DNA of 64,000 bases from RBG-16-49-21 sp040768125 (lineage in GTDB: Bacteria; Spirochaetota; UBA4802; UBA5550), in NCBI GenBank assembly GCA_040768125.1, contig JAXGNG010000001.1, positions 930,001 through 994,000 on the forward strand, read 5' to 3'. The notes beneath the pieces were generated by a model. That model was not told the origin of the DNA and did no database searches. It saw only the letters and a program-made list of their open reading frames with translations. Shown piece by piece: positions 27,732 to 36,317 of the stretch. Every line of letters starts with the position of its first letter. Position 1 is the first letter of the stretch. The position numbers and the translations under genes were made by a program.

Positions 27732-30700
27732 ATGCGCGACGCGAAACTCTACCTCGTGCCCTACGGGCACCTCGACACCCAGTGGCGGTGGAATTTCGCC
27801 ACCACCATCACCCACTACCTGAAGGCGACCCTCCATGAGAATTTCCGCCTCTTCGAGAAATATCCCGGGTACTGCTTCAATTTCACCGGCGCGATCCGCT
27901 ACGACATGATAAAGGAATATTACCCGGACGACTACGCCAGGATGAAGGATTATATCAGGATGGGGAGATGGAAGATCGCCGGGTCCTGCCTCGAGGAGAC
28001 GGACGCAATCGTGCCCTCCCCCGAGTCGCTGATACGAAACATCCTCTACGGCAACCGGTTCTTCCTCGAGGAATTCGGCATTGAAACATGCGATTACATG
28101 CTCCCCGACTGCTTCGGGTTTCCGGCGAGCCTGCCCACGGTGCTGGCCCACTGCGGAATACGGGGCTTCTCGACCCAGAAGCTGTCCTGGCATTCCGCCG
28201 AGGGCATACCCTTCCCGGTGGGTATCTGGAGGGGGCCCGACGGGAGCGGGCTTCCCGCGGCCCTGGACCCGGGAAGCTACATGACGCTGCTCCTGAAACG
28301 CCCGGGGAAAAAGGCGCGATGGCTGAAGCGCCTCGAGGACAACGGCCGGCGGTACGGGGTCTGGAAGGATTACCGTTACTACGGCACGGGCGACACCGGC
28401 GGGGCCCCCTTGGAGCGTTCGGTAAGGAACGCGGAAAAAAGCGTCAATGAAAAGAACGGCATCCTGTGCCAGGATTCGTCGGACCGGTTCTTCAGGGACC
28501 TTTCCGTCGACGAGGCGGCCCGGCTCCCGGAATACCGCGGGGACCTTCTGCTGACCGAGCATTCCGCCGGCTCACTTACCTCCCAGGCGATCATGAAGCG
28601 CTGGAACAGGAAAAACGAGTTCCTGGCCGACGCGGCGGAGCGCGCCTCCGCTGCCGCCTGGCTCGTCGGCGGACCGGCCTGTCCCCACCTGCGCCTCCGG
28701 GGCGCCTGGGAGCGGGTGATCGGGAGCCAGATGCACGATATCCTGCCGGGGACCTGCACGCCCGACGCGTACACCTGGTCGTACAATGACGAGGCGGTGG
28801 CCCTGAACGTCTTCACCTCGGTCCTCGGCCGCGCGGCGGAGGCCATGGCGGCGCGTCTCGATACCCGGTGCGAGGGCATTCCCCTCGTCGTGTACAACCC
28901 CCTTTCCTTCGAGAGGGAGGACCTCGTCGAGGCGGTCGTTCCCCTTCCCGGGGATGGAGAGATCGCCGTGGACGGGCCCCGGGGCGAGAGGGTCCCGGCC
29001 CAGGTGCTGTCCGTCGATGGCGGCGCGACGCACCTCATCTTCCCCGCGGGGACCCCCCCGGTGTCGTGGAATGTCTACGAGATCAGGCGCGATGCCGGCC
29101 CCCCGGCCGGAAGCGGAGAGGTAACGGCGGAGGAGACGGCCGGCGGCATCGTCCTGGAAAATCACGCCTACCGCGTCGCCATTGACCGCGAGGGGTTCGT
29201 CGCGTCGATTATCGACAGGTACCAGGACTGCGAAATTCTTCACGACACGGTTCACTACGAGCTGCAGGGGGAAACCCCCCGGATGTTTCCCGCCTGGAAC
29301 ATGGACTGGAAGGACCGGAAGAAAAAACCCGCGCGCCTGGCGGGAACCCTCGAATCGGTGCGCATCACCGAGAGGGGCCCCGTGAGGGTCTCCGCGGAGA
29401 TCACCCGGACATTCCGCCGCTCGACCTTCATCCAGAAAGTGTCTCTTTCCATGGGCGCCGCGGGACGCCGCGTTGAATTTACCGAGCGGATCGACTGGAA
29501 CCTGTCGGGGTATTCCCTGAAGACGGCCTTCCCCCTGAAGTGCTCGAACAGGGAGGCCACCTACAACTGGCAGGTGGGGAAGGTGCGGCGCACCAGCAAC
29601 AATGAAAAGAAATACGAGGTCCCTTCCCATATGTGGTTCGACCTCACCGACATCTCGGGGGAGCGGGGCGTCACCATCCTCGAGGACTCGAAGTACGGGT
29701 CGGACAGGCCCGATGACCGCACCCTGCGGCTTACCCTGCTCTATACCCCGGCCCGGCGCTGGTACGACATCGCCTTCAGGGACCAGGCCTCCCAGGACCG
29801 GGGGAGGCACGCCATCCGCTACGCCCTCTGCAGCCACCGGGGGGACTGGAGGGAAGGGAAGAGCGACCTCCAGGGGCTCAGGTTCAACCAGCCCCTCTAT
29901 CCCTTCCTGGCGGGGCCCTCGCCGGGACGTCTCGGCAGGCAGTATTCCCTGCTGGGGATGTCAACGGACCGCGCGGTCGTGAGCGCCCTGAAACGCTCGG
30001 AAGAAAACGGCGATACCTTCATCCTCAGGATGAACGAGCTCTCGGGGGAGGGAGGCACGGCGGCGCGGATTGACCTCGGGGAACGGCTGGAAAAGGCGTG
30101 GGAGGTAAACGGCCAGGAGGCGCCCACAGGGGAGATTTCCTTCGATGAAAGGGGCATTGACGTTACCCTGAGTCCCTACCAGATCAGGTCGATCGCCCTC
30201 AGGTTCGCGCAGCCCTCAGCGGGAGAAGCGGCCGGCGCCGTGCCCCTTGATCTGCCCTTCAACGCGAAAATGATAACCCGGAACGGGGAATATCCGGAGC
30301 TTCCCTTCTCCTTTCCCGAGGAGCGCGTGCCCGGGAGAATAGAAAGCGGCGATATCGCGTTTCAGATAAGCAGGGGCAGCGAACGGGACGTGCTTCTCTG
30401 CGCCGGCCAGGAGCTTCGTTTCCCCGTCGGGGAATTCAACCGCCTGAGCCTCCTTGCCTCCGCCGCAGGGGAGACCAGGGCGGAGTTCTCCTTCACGGGA
30501 GCCGCGCCACGCGCCGTGGCGGTGGTCGTTCCCTCGAGCACGGGCTTTGTGGGGCAGTACGACACGCGGACATGGAAACGGGAGAGCCGGTGGAAGAAGC
30601 GCGATTACTTCTGGCGCATCCCCTGCACCGGGGTGCGTCCCGGTTACGTCACCCGGCAGGAACTCGCGTTTTTCACGACCCACGTTCACGCTTACGGGAA

Positions 30701-30875
30701 GGACCTTCCCTACCAGTTCGGGTACCTGTTCAGGTTTGACATTGCGATACCGGAGGGAGCGGAAGGGATCAGGCTCTGCGACGATGACAGGGTGAGAATA
30801 ATTGCCGCGACGGTGAGCAGAACGGATGGTGGCGTCGCCTGCTGCAGGCGGCTCCTCGATGATTTTGATTTTTGA
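27732..30875 (+). CDS. GH38 alpha-mannosidase-like glycosidase
   Basis: A 1047-aa protein. The N-terminal catalytic region has YGHLDTQWRW (H13, D15: zinc ligands) and LPDCFGFP with D126, the expected catalytic nucleophile and zinc ligand. MHDILPGTCTPDAY is the next conserved block, and an all-beta galactose-mutarotase-like part follows (VYNPLSFEREDLVEAVVP, LENHAYRVAIDREGFVASI). About 1000 residues is usual for the family. No signal peptide, so cytoplasmic. The ATG at 27732 is the only in-frame ATG near the domain start. Linkage and substrate unknown; processing of mannosides imported from outside is a plausible role. Confidence 0.85.
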   Translation: MRDAKLYLVPYGHLDTQWRWNFATTITHYLKATLHENFRLFEKYPGYCFNFTGAIRYDMIKEYYPDDYARMKDYIRMGRWKIAGSCLEETDAIVPSPESLIRNILYGNRFFLEEFGIETCDYMLPDCFGFPASLPTVLAHCGIRGFSTQKLSWHSAEGIPFPVGIWRGPDGSGLPAALDPGSYMTLLLKRPGKKARWLKRLEDNGRRYGVWKDYRYYGTGDTGGAPLERSVRNAEKSVNEKNGILCQDSSDRFFRDLSVDEAARLPEYRGDLLLTEHSAGSLTSQAIMKRWNRKNEFLADAAERASAAAWLVGGPACPHLRLRGAWERVIGSQMHDILPGTCTPDAYTWSYNDEAVALNVFTSVLGRAAEAMAARLDTRCEGIPLVVYNPLSFEREDLVEAVVPLPGDGEIAVDGPRGERVPAQVLSVDGGATHLIFPAGTPPVSWNVYEIRRDAGPPAGSGEVTAEETAGGIVLENHAYRVAIDREGFVASIIDRYQDCEILHDTVHYELQGETPRMFPAWNMDWKDRKKKPARLAGTLESVRITERGPVRVSAEITRTFRRSTFIQKVSLSMGAAGRRVEFTERIDWNLSGYSLKTAFPLKCSNREATYNWQVGKVRRTSNNEKKYEVPSHMWFDLTDISGERGVTILEDSKYGSDRPDDRTLRLTLLYTPARRWYDIAFRDQASQDRGRHAIRYALCSHRGDWREGKSDLQGLRFNQPLYPFLAGPSPGRLGRQYSLLGMSTDRAVVSALKRSEENGDTFILRMNELSGEGGTAARIDLGERLEKAWEVNGQEAPTGEISFDERGIDVTLSPYQIRSIALRFAQPSAGEAAGAVPLDLPFNAKMITRNGEYPELPFSFPEERVPGRIESGDIAFQISRGSERDVLLCAGQELRFPVGEFNRLSLLASAAGETRAEFSFTGAAPRAVAVVVPSSTGFVGQYDTRTWKRESRWKKRDYFWRIPCTGVRPGYVTRQELAFFTTHVHAYGKDLPYQFGYLFRFDIAIPEGAEGIRLCDDDRVRIIAATVSRTDGGVACCRRLLDDFDF

Positions 30876-31060
30876 GGCGCCGGGACCCGTCAGCTGGTCA
30901 ATTTCTGCGATGTGCAATTTCTGTTCTGTCTTTTTTTGTTATCACAATTCCTGCATAGATTACTGCCCCCCCATGGGATACTAATTAGACCGTCCGGATG
31001 GTTTTCCGGCAATACCGGTTCACGTATCGCTGAATATGATCTGATTCCCGGAGGTACCCC

Positions 31061-32353
31061 ATGCGCCGCAGGATCGTTCCATTTATCATTTCACTATTCG
31101 CAGTGACTATCATTTCCGGCTGCTACAATGACGGCGATCTTCCCCCCATTCCCTTCGGGGGCGATTCCGCCGAAAACACAATGGAAGACGGTTTCACCGA
31201 AGGCGAAGGCGAGGAGGGGAAGCCCCTGGTGCGCTACGAGGGCCCCAACGGGCTGATCCTCGTGGCGGGATGGGCGGGGAGCGCCCACATCATGTTCGAC
31301 ATGGACTATTTCTGGCAGCTCGACACGGCCCTCGAGGAAGCGGGATTCGACACCCAGGCGGTTCCCGTATCCTGCTTCCAGGTGCACTCGAAGAGGGCGA
31401 AGGAGGTGGCGGCCTTCCTCTATCTCAAGGTGAGAGGGGTGATGAGGGAGATGGTGGCGGACGGCCGGGCCCTCTCGATCGAGGAGATCGATCCCACGTC
31501 AATCAAGTTCAACATGATATGCCATTCCCAGGGAGGCATCAACGCGCGCTACCTGGTCAAGGCACTCTCGATTCCCGATCCGCGCCGCGATATCCCGGAC
31601 CTGGACGAAGACGCCCTGGATCCGTCATACCTTGACGACCTGAAAGTCCTCGCGCCGTACATCGGCGACATCGTCGAAGTCGACGGCGCCGACGTCCCGA
31701 ACCCCGCGCCGACGGTTCCCGCCCTTGCCGCGTCGGAATTCATCGGCTCCATCGCCATGCTCTCGACGCCCAATAACGGGACCTACATCGCGGAGTGGAT
31801 CACCGCCACGGCACCGGAGCTGATCCGCGCCCTCGCGCCGGGAATCGCCGACTACCTCTGGGCGGGGGTGGTGAACGGCCAGCGCGACAGCCATTTCACC
31901 GCGGCCACGTCGCGCATGGCCAGGGGATACATGGAGTCCACCTTCAACCCCGCCCTGGAGGCGCGGGGCCGGAAAACGCCCGGCATCAACGTGTATGTCT
32001 ACGCCGCGGAATTCAAGGAGGAGCGGTTCCTCTGGTGGACCGTGCCCTCCTTCATCCCGAGCTTCAACTTCGCCGTGACGGGGACACTCTGGCACGTCAT
32101 CCATCCCGTGGACGGTTCCAACGACGGCATCGTCCCCACGGAAAGCGCCCTCTGGATTCCCGGGAACTGCGGGGGAGACGCCTCGTGGATCAACATGGGG
32201 ATCATCCCCAGCCAGTTCGGCGTGGACCACTGGATGATCATCAACCATTTCGCCGATCTCACCCACACGGATTTCAACTACGACGCGACGCCAGGCTTCG
32301 ACGCCCCCGCCTTTTTTATCGAGGTGGCGGGAATGCTTCGCGACGCGGAGTAG
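31061..32353 (+). CDS. Lipase-like alpha/beta-hydrolase lipoprotein
   Basis: A 430-aa protein. Signal peptide with lipobox IISGC (C21), then an acidic linker (about 40-53). The hydrolase core begins GLILVAGWAGS (oxyanion region) and has nucleophile elbow CHSQGG with S156. Then ALLSTPNNGTYIAEW-type segment (SIAMLSTPNNGTYIA), and late DGSNDGIVP for the acid and VDHWMIINHF for the histidine. This resembles the LipA/LipB-type triacylglycerol lipases of Gram-negatives. Surface or periplasmic esterase activity is likely; substrate not known. Confidence 0.8.
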   Translation: MRRRIVPFIISLFAVTIISGCYNDGDLPPIPFGGDSAENTMEDGFTEGEGEEGKPLVRYEGPNGLILVAGWAGSAHIMFDMDYFWQLDTALEEAGFDTQAVPVSCFQVHSKRAKEVAAFLYLKVRGVMREMVADGRALSIEEIDPTSIKFNMICHSQGGINARYLVKALSIPDPRRDIPDLDEDALDPSYLDDLKVLAPYIGDIVEVDGADVPNPAPTVPALAASEFIGSIAMLSTPNNGTYIAEWITATAPELIRALAPGIADYLWAGVVNGQRDSHFTAATSRMARGYMESTFNPALEARGRKTPGINVYVYAAEFKEERFLWWTVPSFIPSFNFAVTGTLWHVIHPVDGSNDGIVPTESALWIPGNCGGDASWINMGIIPSQFGVDHWMIINHFADLTHTDFNYDATPGFDAPAFFIEVAGMLRDAE

Positions 32354-32415
32354 CCGCCGGGGGAACGCCGCGCCGGGGGGGCGCGGCGGGTAAAAAAACA
32401 GACAGGAACGCTGAC

Positions 32416-33990
32416 ATGGGTAACTACAACGCACCGCTTACCAGGAAGGATTTTCTCAGGCTCTCCGCGACAACGCTCGCCGGCGCCGCCCTGGCGGGGA
32501 CCGGGACGGGATGCTCCACGCTCCGGGGGATGAAGCCGCCGTCCATGGACTTCGGGAAGGGGATGTTCCTGAAAAACGCGTCCCTCGTTGATGTCCCCAG
32601 GGGCGCCGTTTCGCGCGGCATGAGCATCACGATCCTCGACGGGAAGATCGTGAGGATCGACAACGCCAAGACCCCGCCCTCGCCGGATTTCGGGGTCATT
32701 GACCTGGAGAACAGGCATGTCATCCCGGGGCTCATCGACGCCCACTGCCACACCACCCTGCCCAGCATCAACGGCACGGACGTGAGGCTCCTGAACGACG
32801 TCCTCATCCAGCTCGAGCGGAATTTCGTCCAGCATATCCAGAACGGCGTGACCACGGTGAGAGACAACGGCGCCGCCCCGAAGCTCCTTCCAAAGTACTT
32901 GGGCAGGATCGAAAAGGGATCCCTGGCGGGGCCGCGGGTCAGCCACTGCGGCAGGTTCATCAACATCGCCGGGAGCCACCCCGACATCGACCTCAGGGAC
33001 GTGAGCGCCGTGGGGGGGATGGTCCTGGCCCTTACCGGCGATCCGAACTGCAATTTCATTGGCATCGAGGACCTGAAGAGAAAGCTCGAGGAGAACCGCG
33101 AGAGCGGGCCCGATTTCATCAAGATGACCATGGATGACGTGTCGGTCATGTGCGGCAGGAACCGGCTGGAATGCTACTCCGAGGAGCATATCCGGGTCAT
33201 CCTTGACTTCGCGGCGCGGCACAACCTCCCGGTGACGGCCCACATCCACCACAAATTCGGGTTCGACCGCGCCATCATGCACGGCATCAACGTGGAGCAC
33301 ACCATCTGCGACGCCGTGATCCCCGACGGGCAGATACGGCAGATGGCCGTGAAAAAAATGTCCATCGTCCCCACCATGATCATCGGCCAGCTCCTCGCCC
33401 ACGAGGAGAGCTACGGCGAGGTGCCGCGGGAATTCAGGAACGATTTCATCGACGGGGAGCTCAGGCTCCGGAGGGAGTTCCTCTACGATTTCGACGACCG
33501 GTACGCCCAGCCCGCCATCCACCGGTTCAACATGGAACTGTTGAAGAAGTACGGGTCCTGCCCCTGCGAGGAGATGTACGACCGGAAAATCCTTCTCACC
33601 AGGCCGGAGATCCATTTCGGCGTCCTGAAATACGGGCCGGACAATGTCCGCAGGATGAAGGAGGCCGGCGTGCTGATCGGATGCGGCACCGACGCCGGCG
33701 TGGGCTTCTGCTACCACGGCCTCCTCTGGCGCGAGATGGAGATCCTGACGCGCATCGGCTTCTCCAACCTCGAGGCCCTCAGGTGCGCCACGATCAACAA
33801 CGCGAGGATCCTGAGGATGGAGGACCGCATCGGGTCCATCGAAACCGGGAAGCTGGGCGACCTGGCGGTGCTGAACGGCGATCCCCTGGCCGATATCCGG
33901 GCCTGCCGGGAACCCGCCCTGGTTATCAGGGGGGGGAGGGTGATGTACCGCGCGCCTGGCGCCTCCCTCGCGATGTCTCGCGCCGGTTGA
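32416..33990 (+). CDS. Exported metal-dependent amidohydrolase
   Basis: A 524-aa amidohydrolase-superfamily enzyme. The N-terminus TRKDFLRLSATTLAGAALAGTGTGC looks like a twin-arginine-type lipoprotein signal with Lys for the second Arg. The barrel has GLIDAHCHT (HxH metal pair), a candidate carboxylated lysine in the FIKMTMDDV strand, TAHIHHKFG, VEHTI and GTDAGVG with the active-site Asp, followed by ALRCATINNARILRMEDRIGSIETGKLGDLAVLNGDP. This is the imidazolonepropionase/prolidase-like layout. Substrate unknown. It lies 62 bases after the lipase-like gene and may be co-transcribed. Confidence 0.8.
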   Translation: MGNYNAPLTRKDFLRLSATTLAGAALAGTGTGCSTLRGMKPPSMDFGKGMFLKNASLVDVPRGAVSRGMSITILDGKIVRIDNAKTPPSPDFGVIDLENRHVIPGLIDAHCHTTLPSINGTDVRLLNDVLIQLERNFVQHIQNGVTTVRDNGAAPKLLPKYLGRIEKGSLAGPRVSHCGRFINIAGSHPDIDLRDVSAVGGMVLALTGDPNCNFIGIEDLKRKLEENRESGPDFIKMTMDDVSVMCGRNRLECYSEEHIRVILDFAARHNLPVTAHIHHKFGFDRAIMHGINVEHTICDAVIPDGQIRQMAVKKMSIVPTMIIGQLLAHEESYGEVPREFRNDFIDGELRLRREFLYDFDDRYAQPAIHRFNMELLKKYGSCPCEEMYDRKILLTRPEIHFGVLKYGPDNVRRMKEAGVLIGCGTDAGVGFCYHGLLWREMEILTRIGFSNLEALRCATINNARILRMEDRIGSIETGKLGDLAVLNGDPLADIRACREPALVIRGGRVMYRAPGASLAMSRAG

Positions 33991-34290
33991 AAGCGACTGA
34001 AAACCGGGGGGAGGCCCCCTGTACTAACCCGGATGTTCGTTGATTCTGCGAAAGTTCATACATGCGGCATTGGCAAAGGTCTCTCGCGGAGAGGAATGAT
34101 GGATTTCCGGCTGTTGTCCCGATTCCCGGATGAATCCCCCAGGCCACACTTTCCAAGGAGGTGAATAACTCCCAACCATCCCCGGCGCGTAATTATATTG
34201 CAATTTTCCCCAACGCTGTTTACCTATCAATCAGAGATAGATCGATGAGGCCCCCGGGGCCGGAGCACCCGGGAGCGGGGAGCGAGCGCC
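33991..34290. other. 300-base stretch without a recognised gene
   Basis: Between the amidohydrolase and the zinc-ribbon gene. Short frames here lack ribosome-binding sites or family features. An AAGGAGG at about 34154-34160 is followed by GTGAATAAC, but that frame soon stops. I see no promoter or terminator that I would defend. Confidence 0.35.
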
Positions 34291-34518
34291 ATGCCGTTAA
34301 GCGGAATTCAGAAACTGATACGATTTTTCACGCCGCGGCACGTCTTCCACGAGATGGAGAGTGAATCGCGGCAGTGGATCTTCCACTGCGACTGCGGAAG
34401 GGACTTCAGCGTATGGGAGATCGGCGGCGTCAGGTACCGGGGCCGGGGCAATCCCGTGAAGCTGGTCCGGTGCCCCGGGTGCCACGCCCTGAAGGCGAGA
34501 AGGCTGTCGAGGGGGTAG
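34291..34518 (+). CDS. Small zinc-ribbon protein
   Basis: A 75-aa protein with GGGGAG upstream of ATG 34291. Cys pairs CDC (33-35, WIFHCDCGRDFSVWEI) and CPGC (CPGCHALKARRL) lie about 28 residues apart, as in a zinc ribbon. The N-terminus is hydrophobic/basic and amphipathic. No family recognised. It ends about 240 bases before hicA. Confidence 0.5.
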   Translation: MPLSGIQKLIRFFTPRHVFHEMESESRQWIFHCDCGRDFSVWEIGGVRYRGRGNPVKLVRCPGCHALKARRLSRG

Positions 34519-34728
34519 TCCCTCCCGCTGTTTTCCTTAATTCCGCGTTGTCTTCATGTCCCGCAAAAAAAATTTATTCGCCCGAGCCCTCCGTTCGTAG
34601 CAACTGTACCTCCCATGGCCCATTGCCCATGGCGGGATTTCGTGAAACCCGGCATGAACGCCATTCGCGAAGCCGCCGGTTTCCCCCATCCCGGCTGGTG
34701 GCAAGTGATCCGGCCCGGGAAAAACCAA

Positions 34729-34757
34729 TTGACGATACAACCTTAAGGCTGTATATT
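34729..34757 (+). promoter_or_regulatory. Promoter of hicAB, almost abutting the start codon
   Basis: TTGACG (34729-34734), 17-base spacer containing the palindrome CCTTAAGG, then TATATT (34752-34757). The hicA ATG is at 34761, so transcription from this site would give a leaderless or nearly leaderless hicA message. The CCTTAAGG dyad in the spacer could be an operator for HicB. Confidence 0.5.
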
Positions 34758-34760
34758 GGA

Positions 34761-34940
34761 ATGAGCGGCAAAGAGCTCGTGCGATTGCTGAAAAAGCACG
34801 GATGGTCCCTGGACAGGATCCACGGTTCACATTATATCATGATTCGGAAGGAGAAGACACTGTCGGTTCCCGTCCATGGCAACAGGGACCTGCCGAAGGG
34901 CCTGCTTGAGGCGATTTTGAAACAGGGAGGAGTGCGATGA
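34761..34940 (+). CDS. hicA: HicA-type mRNA interferase toxin
   Basis: A 59-aa protein of the YcfA/HicA family. It has the double-stranded-RNA-binding-like fold: MSGKELVRLLKKHGWSLDRIHGSHYIM, with the catalytic histidine H24 in GSHYIM, then VPVHGNRDLPKGLLEAILKQGG. Such toxins cleave mRNA when free. Length is typical. Its TGA overlaps the hicB ATG (ATGA), giving coupled translation with the antitoxin. There is no clear ribosome-binding site. Confidence 0.9.
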   Translation: MSGKELVRLLKKHGWSLDRIHGSHYIMIRKEKTLSVPVHGNRDLPKGLLEAILKQGGVR

Positions 34941-35359
34941 TACGGTACCCGGCGAAAATCCGCTATTCCAGGAGTGACAGGTGCCACCTCGTGGAATTTC
35001 CCGATCTTCCCGGGTGCGTGACCTATGGTGACACGCTCGCGCACGCGAAGGAGAATGCCCGCGAGGCCCTGACCGGGTACCTCGAGTCGCTGGACCTCAG
35101 GAAAATCGACGTGCCGAAACCCTCCAGGATATCCGGGAAACGGGTGTTCCCCATCGGCCCGGAGAAGCGCGTGGCGTTCGCCCTCTGGCTGAAGATCAGG
35201 CGCGCCGAACGGGGATGGTCACAGAAAGAGATGGCCCGCATGTTGAATATACGTTACCAGAGCTACCAGAAATATGAAAACCCGAAAAGGACAAACCCCA
35301 CCCTGAAAACGATGGAAAAAATGGAGTCACTCCTCGGCGAGAGAGTGCTTGACCTGTGA
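34937..35359 (+). CDS. hicB: HicB-type antitoxin with XRE helix-turn-helix
   Basis: A 140-aa protein. The N-terminal degenerate RNase-H-like domain reads YPAKIRYSRSDRCHLVEFPDLPGCVTYGDTLAHAKENAREAL, the HicB hallmark. A C-terminal XRE helix-turn-helix follows (LKIRRAERGWSQKEMARMLNIRYQSYQKYENPKRTNPTLKTMEKM, about 89-130). It would neutralise HicA and repress the operon. It overlaps hicA by four bases. Confidence 0.92.
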   Translation: MIRYPAKIRYSRSDRCHLVEFPDLPGCVTYGDTLAHAKENAREALTGYLESLDLRKIDVPKPSRISGKRVFPIGPEKRVAFALWLKIRRAERGWSQKEMARMLNIRYQSYQKYENPKRTNPTLKTMEKMESLLGERVLDL

Positions 35360-35454
35360 GGTATCCCCGCCTCACCGGCTGAAAGCGCGGAGGCTGGGTG
35401 TACCGCAGCGGGCTGTCGAGTACGGGGTTGTGCGGGATGGATGCGCAGGAAGAA

Positions 35455-35787
35455 TCAACTATGGCGATATTTAATGATTTTCATTTTCTCTAACGTAACA
35501 AGACCTTCCTCAACCGTTTCGTCAATGAAAGGCATCAGTGTATTGATTTTTTCATCTGTATCAACGATTTCAATGATAATCGGTAAATCTTCGGATAATG
35601 CAAGTATCTTGGCGGTGTGAATGCGACTGTCCGCGCCAAAGCCGAGGATGCCTCTTGTCACGGTCGCTCCAGCGAGATTCAATTCCCTTGCCTTCATGAC
35701 GATCTGTTCATACAGGGGTTTCCCCCTGTAACGGTCATTTTCACCGATAAATATCCTTAACATTGACGCGTATTCCGGCAGCTTCAT
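35455..35787 (-). CDS. DUF190 protein
   Basis: A 110-aa protein: LRIFIGENDRYRGKPLYEQIVMKARELNLAGATVTRGILGFGADSRIH and LPIIIEIVDTDEKINTLMPFIDE match DUF190, a PII-like fold that often accompanies crcB. It lies 10 bases after crcB in the same direction and is AT-rich like it. It probably senses or modulates fluoride export; direct evidence for this is not in the sequence. Confidence 0.85.
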   Translation of the reverse strand: MKLPEYASMLRIFIGENDRYRGKPLYEQIVMKARELNLAGATVTRGILGFGADSRIHTAKILALSEDLPIIIEIVDTDEKINTLMPFIDETVEEGLVTLEKMKIIKYRHS

Positions 35788-35797
35788 GTTCGGTTAC

Positions 35798-36187
35798 CTA
35801 CTTGATCATTTTTATTACGAGCCGTGATGTTATCATTCCAAAAAAGACCATGATGAAACAGAGAAGGTTATTCAATACCAGATTCGAAATGCCAAGTTTT
35901 ATTTCTCCATCCTTGAAAAGATTGATTGTTTCGAGAGAATAGGTTGAAAAAGTAGTGAATGCCCCAAGGAATCCAATTGTTATAAAAGATCGAATATCAC
36001 GAGATACAATGACAGTATCAAAAAGAAAAAATAAAAAACCTATCAGGAATGATCCAATTACATTGACGGAAAGAGTGCCAAGCGGGAGAATCTGGTTATA
36101 TATTGTTTGTATGTTTTTAGATACTAAATACCTGAATACGGCCCCTATGCTGCCGCCCAGGGCAATTGCAAATAAATGCTTCATCAT
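35798..36187 (-). CDS. crcB: Fluoride channel/exporter CrcB (Fluc)
   Basis: A 129-aa membrane protein with four helices: MMKHLFAIALGGSIGAVFRYLVSK, LGTLSVNVIGSFLIGFLFF, FITIGFLGAFTTFSTYSLETI and a last helix LVLNNLLCFIMVFFGMI. GAFTTFSTYSLE is the Fluc signature with the phenylalanines and threonines of the fluoride path. Fluc dimers let fluoride leave the cell. AGGAG lies 4 bases before the ATG at 36187 and 7 before a second ATG at 36184, which may be the true start. Controlled by the fluoride riboswitch directly upstream. It is AT-rich compared with surrounding genes, suggesting transfer. Confidence 0.95.
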   Translation of the reverse strand: MMKHLFAIALGGSIGAVFRYLVSKNIQTIYNQILPLGTLSVNVIGSFLIGFLFFLFDTVIVSRDIRSFITIGFLGAFTTFSTYSLETINLFKDGEIKLGISNLVLNNLLCFIMVFFGMITSRLVIKMIK

Positions 36188-36260
36188 ATGACTCCTGAAA
36201 AATAAATGCAGGAGTCATCAGCCTGTCTCGGCGGTTAAAGGTGAACCCCATCACCTGATT
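36188..36260 (-). promoter_or_regulatory. Fluoride riboswitch (crcB motif), translational type
   Basis: Read on the minus strand: AGGTGATGGGGTTCACCT, then TTTAACCGCC, GGCTGATGACTCCTG, which match the consensus of the fluoride aptamer (GGxGATGGxGTTCxCC, AACCGCC, GCTGATGxCTCCT). The 3' segment TGACTCCTG (36217-36209) is the complement of CAGGAGTCA (36197-36189), which contains the crcB Shine-Dalgarno AGGAG. Without fluoride the two pair and hide the SD; fluoride binding to the aptamer frees it. The fold and logic are established for this class; the pairing is seen here. Confidence 0.92.
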
Positions 36261-36317
36261 GACTTTTTTTACCCATACTCGTTATTTGTCAATAATTATA
36301 AATAGCCCCCCAATTCC

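Noticed and set aside
31795..32415. N-terminal extension of the amidohydrolase back into the lipase-like gene
   Set aside because: The extension is Arg/Pro/His-rich out-of-frame reading of the lipase; a signal peptide begins exactly at ATG 32416.
32278..33717. 479-aa minus-strand frame opposite the amidohydrolase
   Set aside because: Shadow ORF with biased composition.
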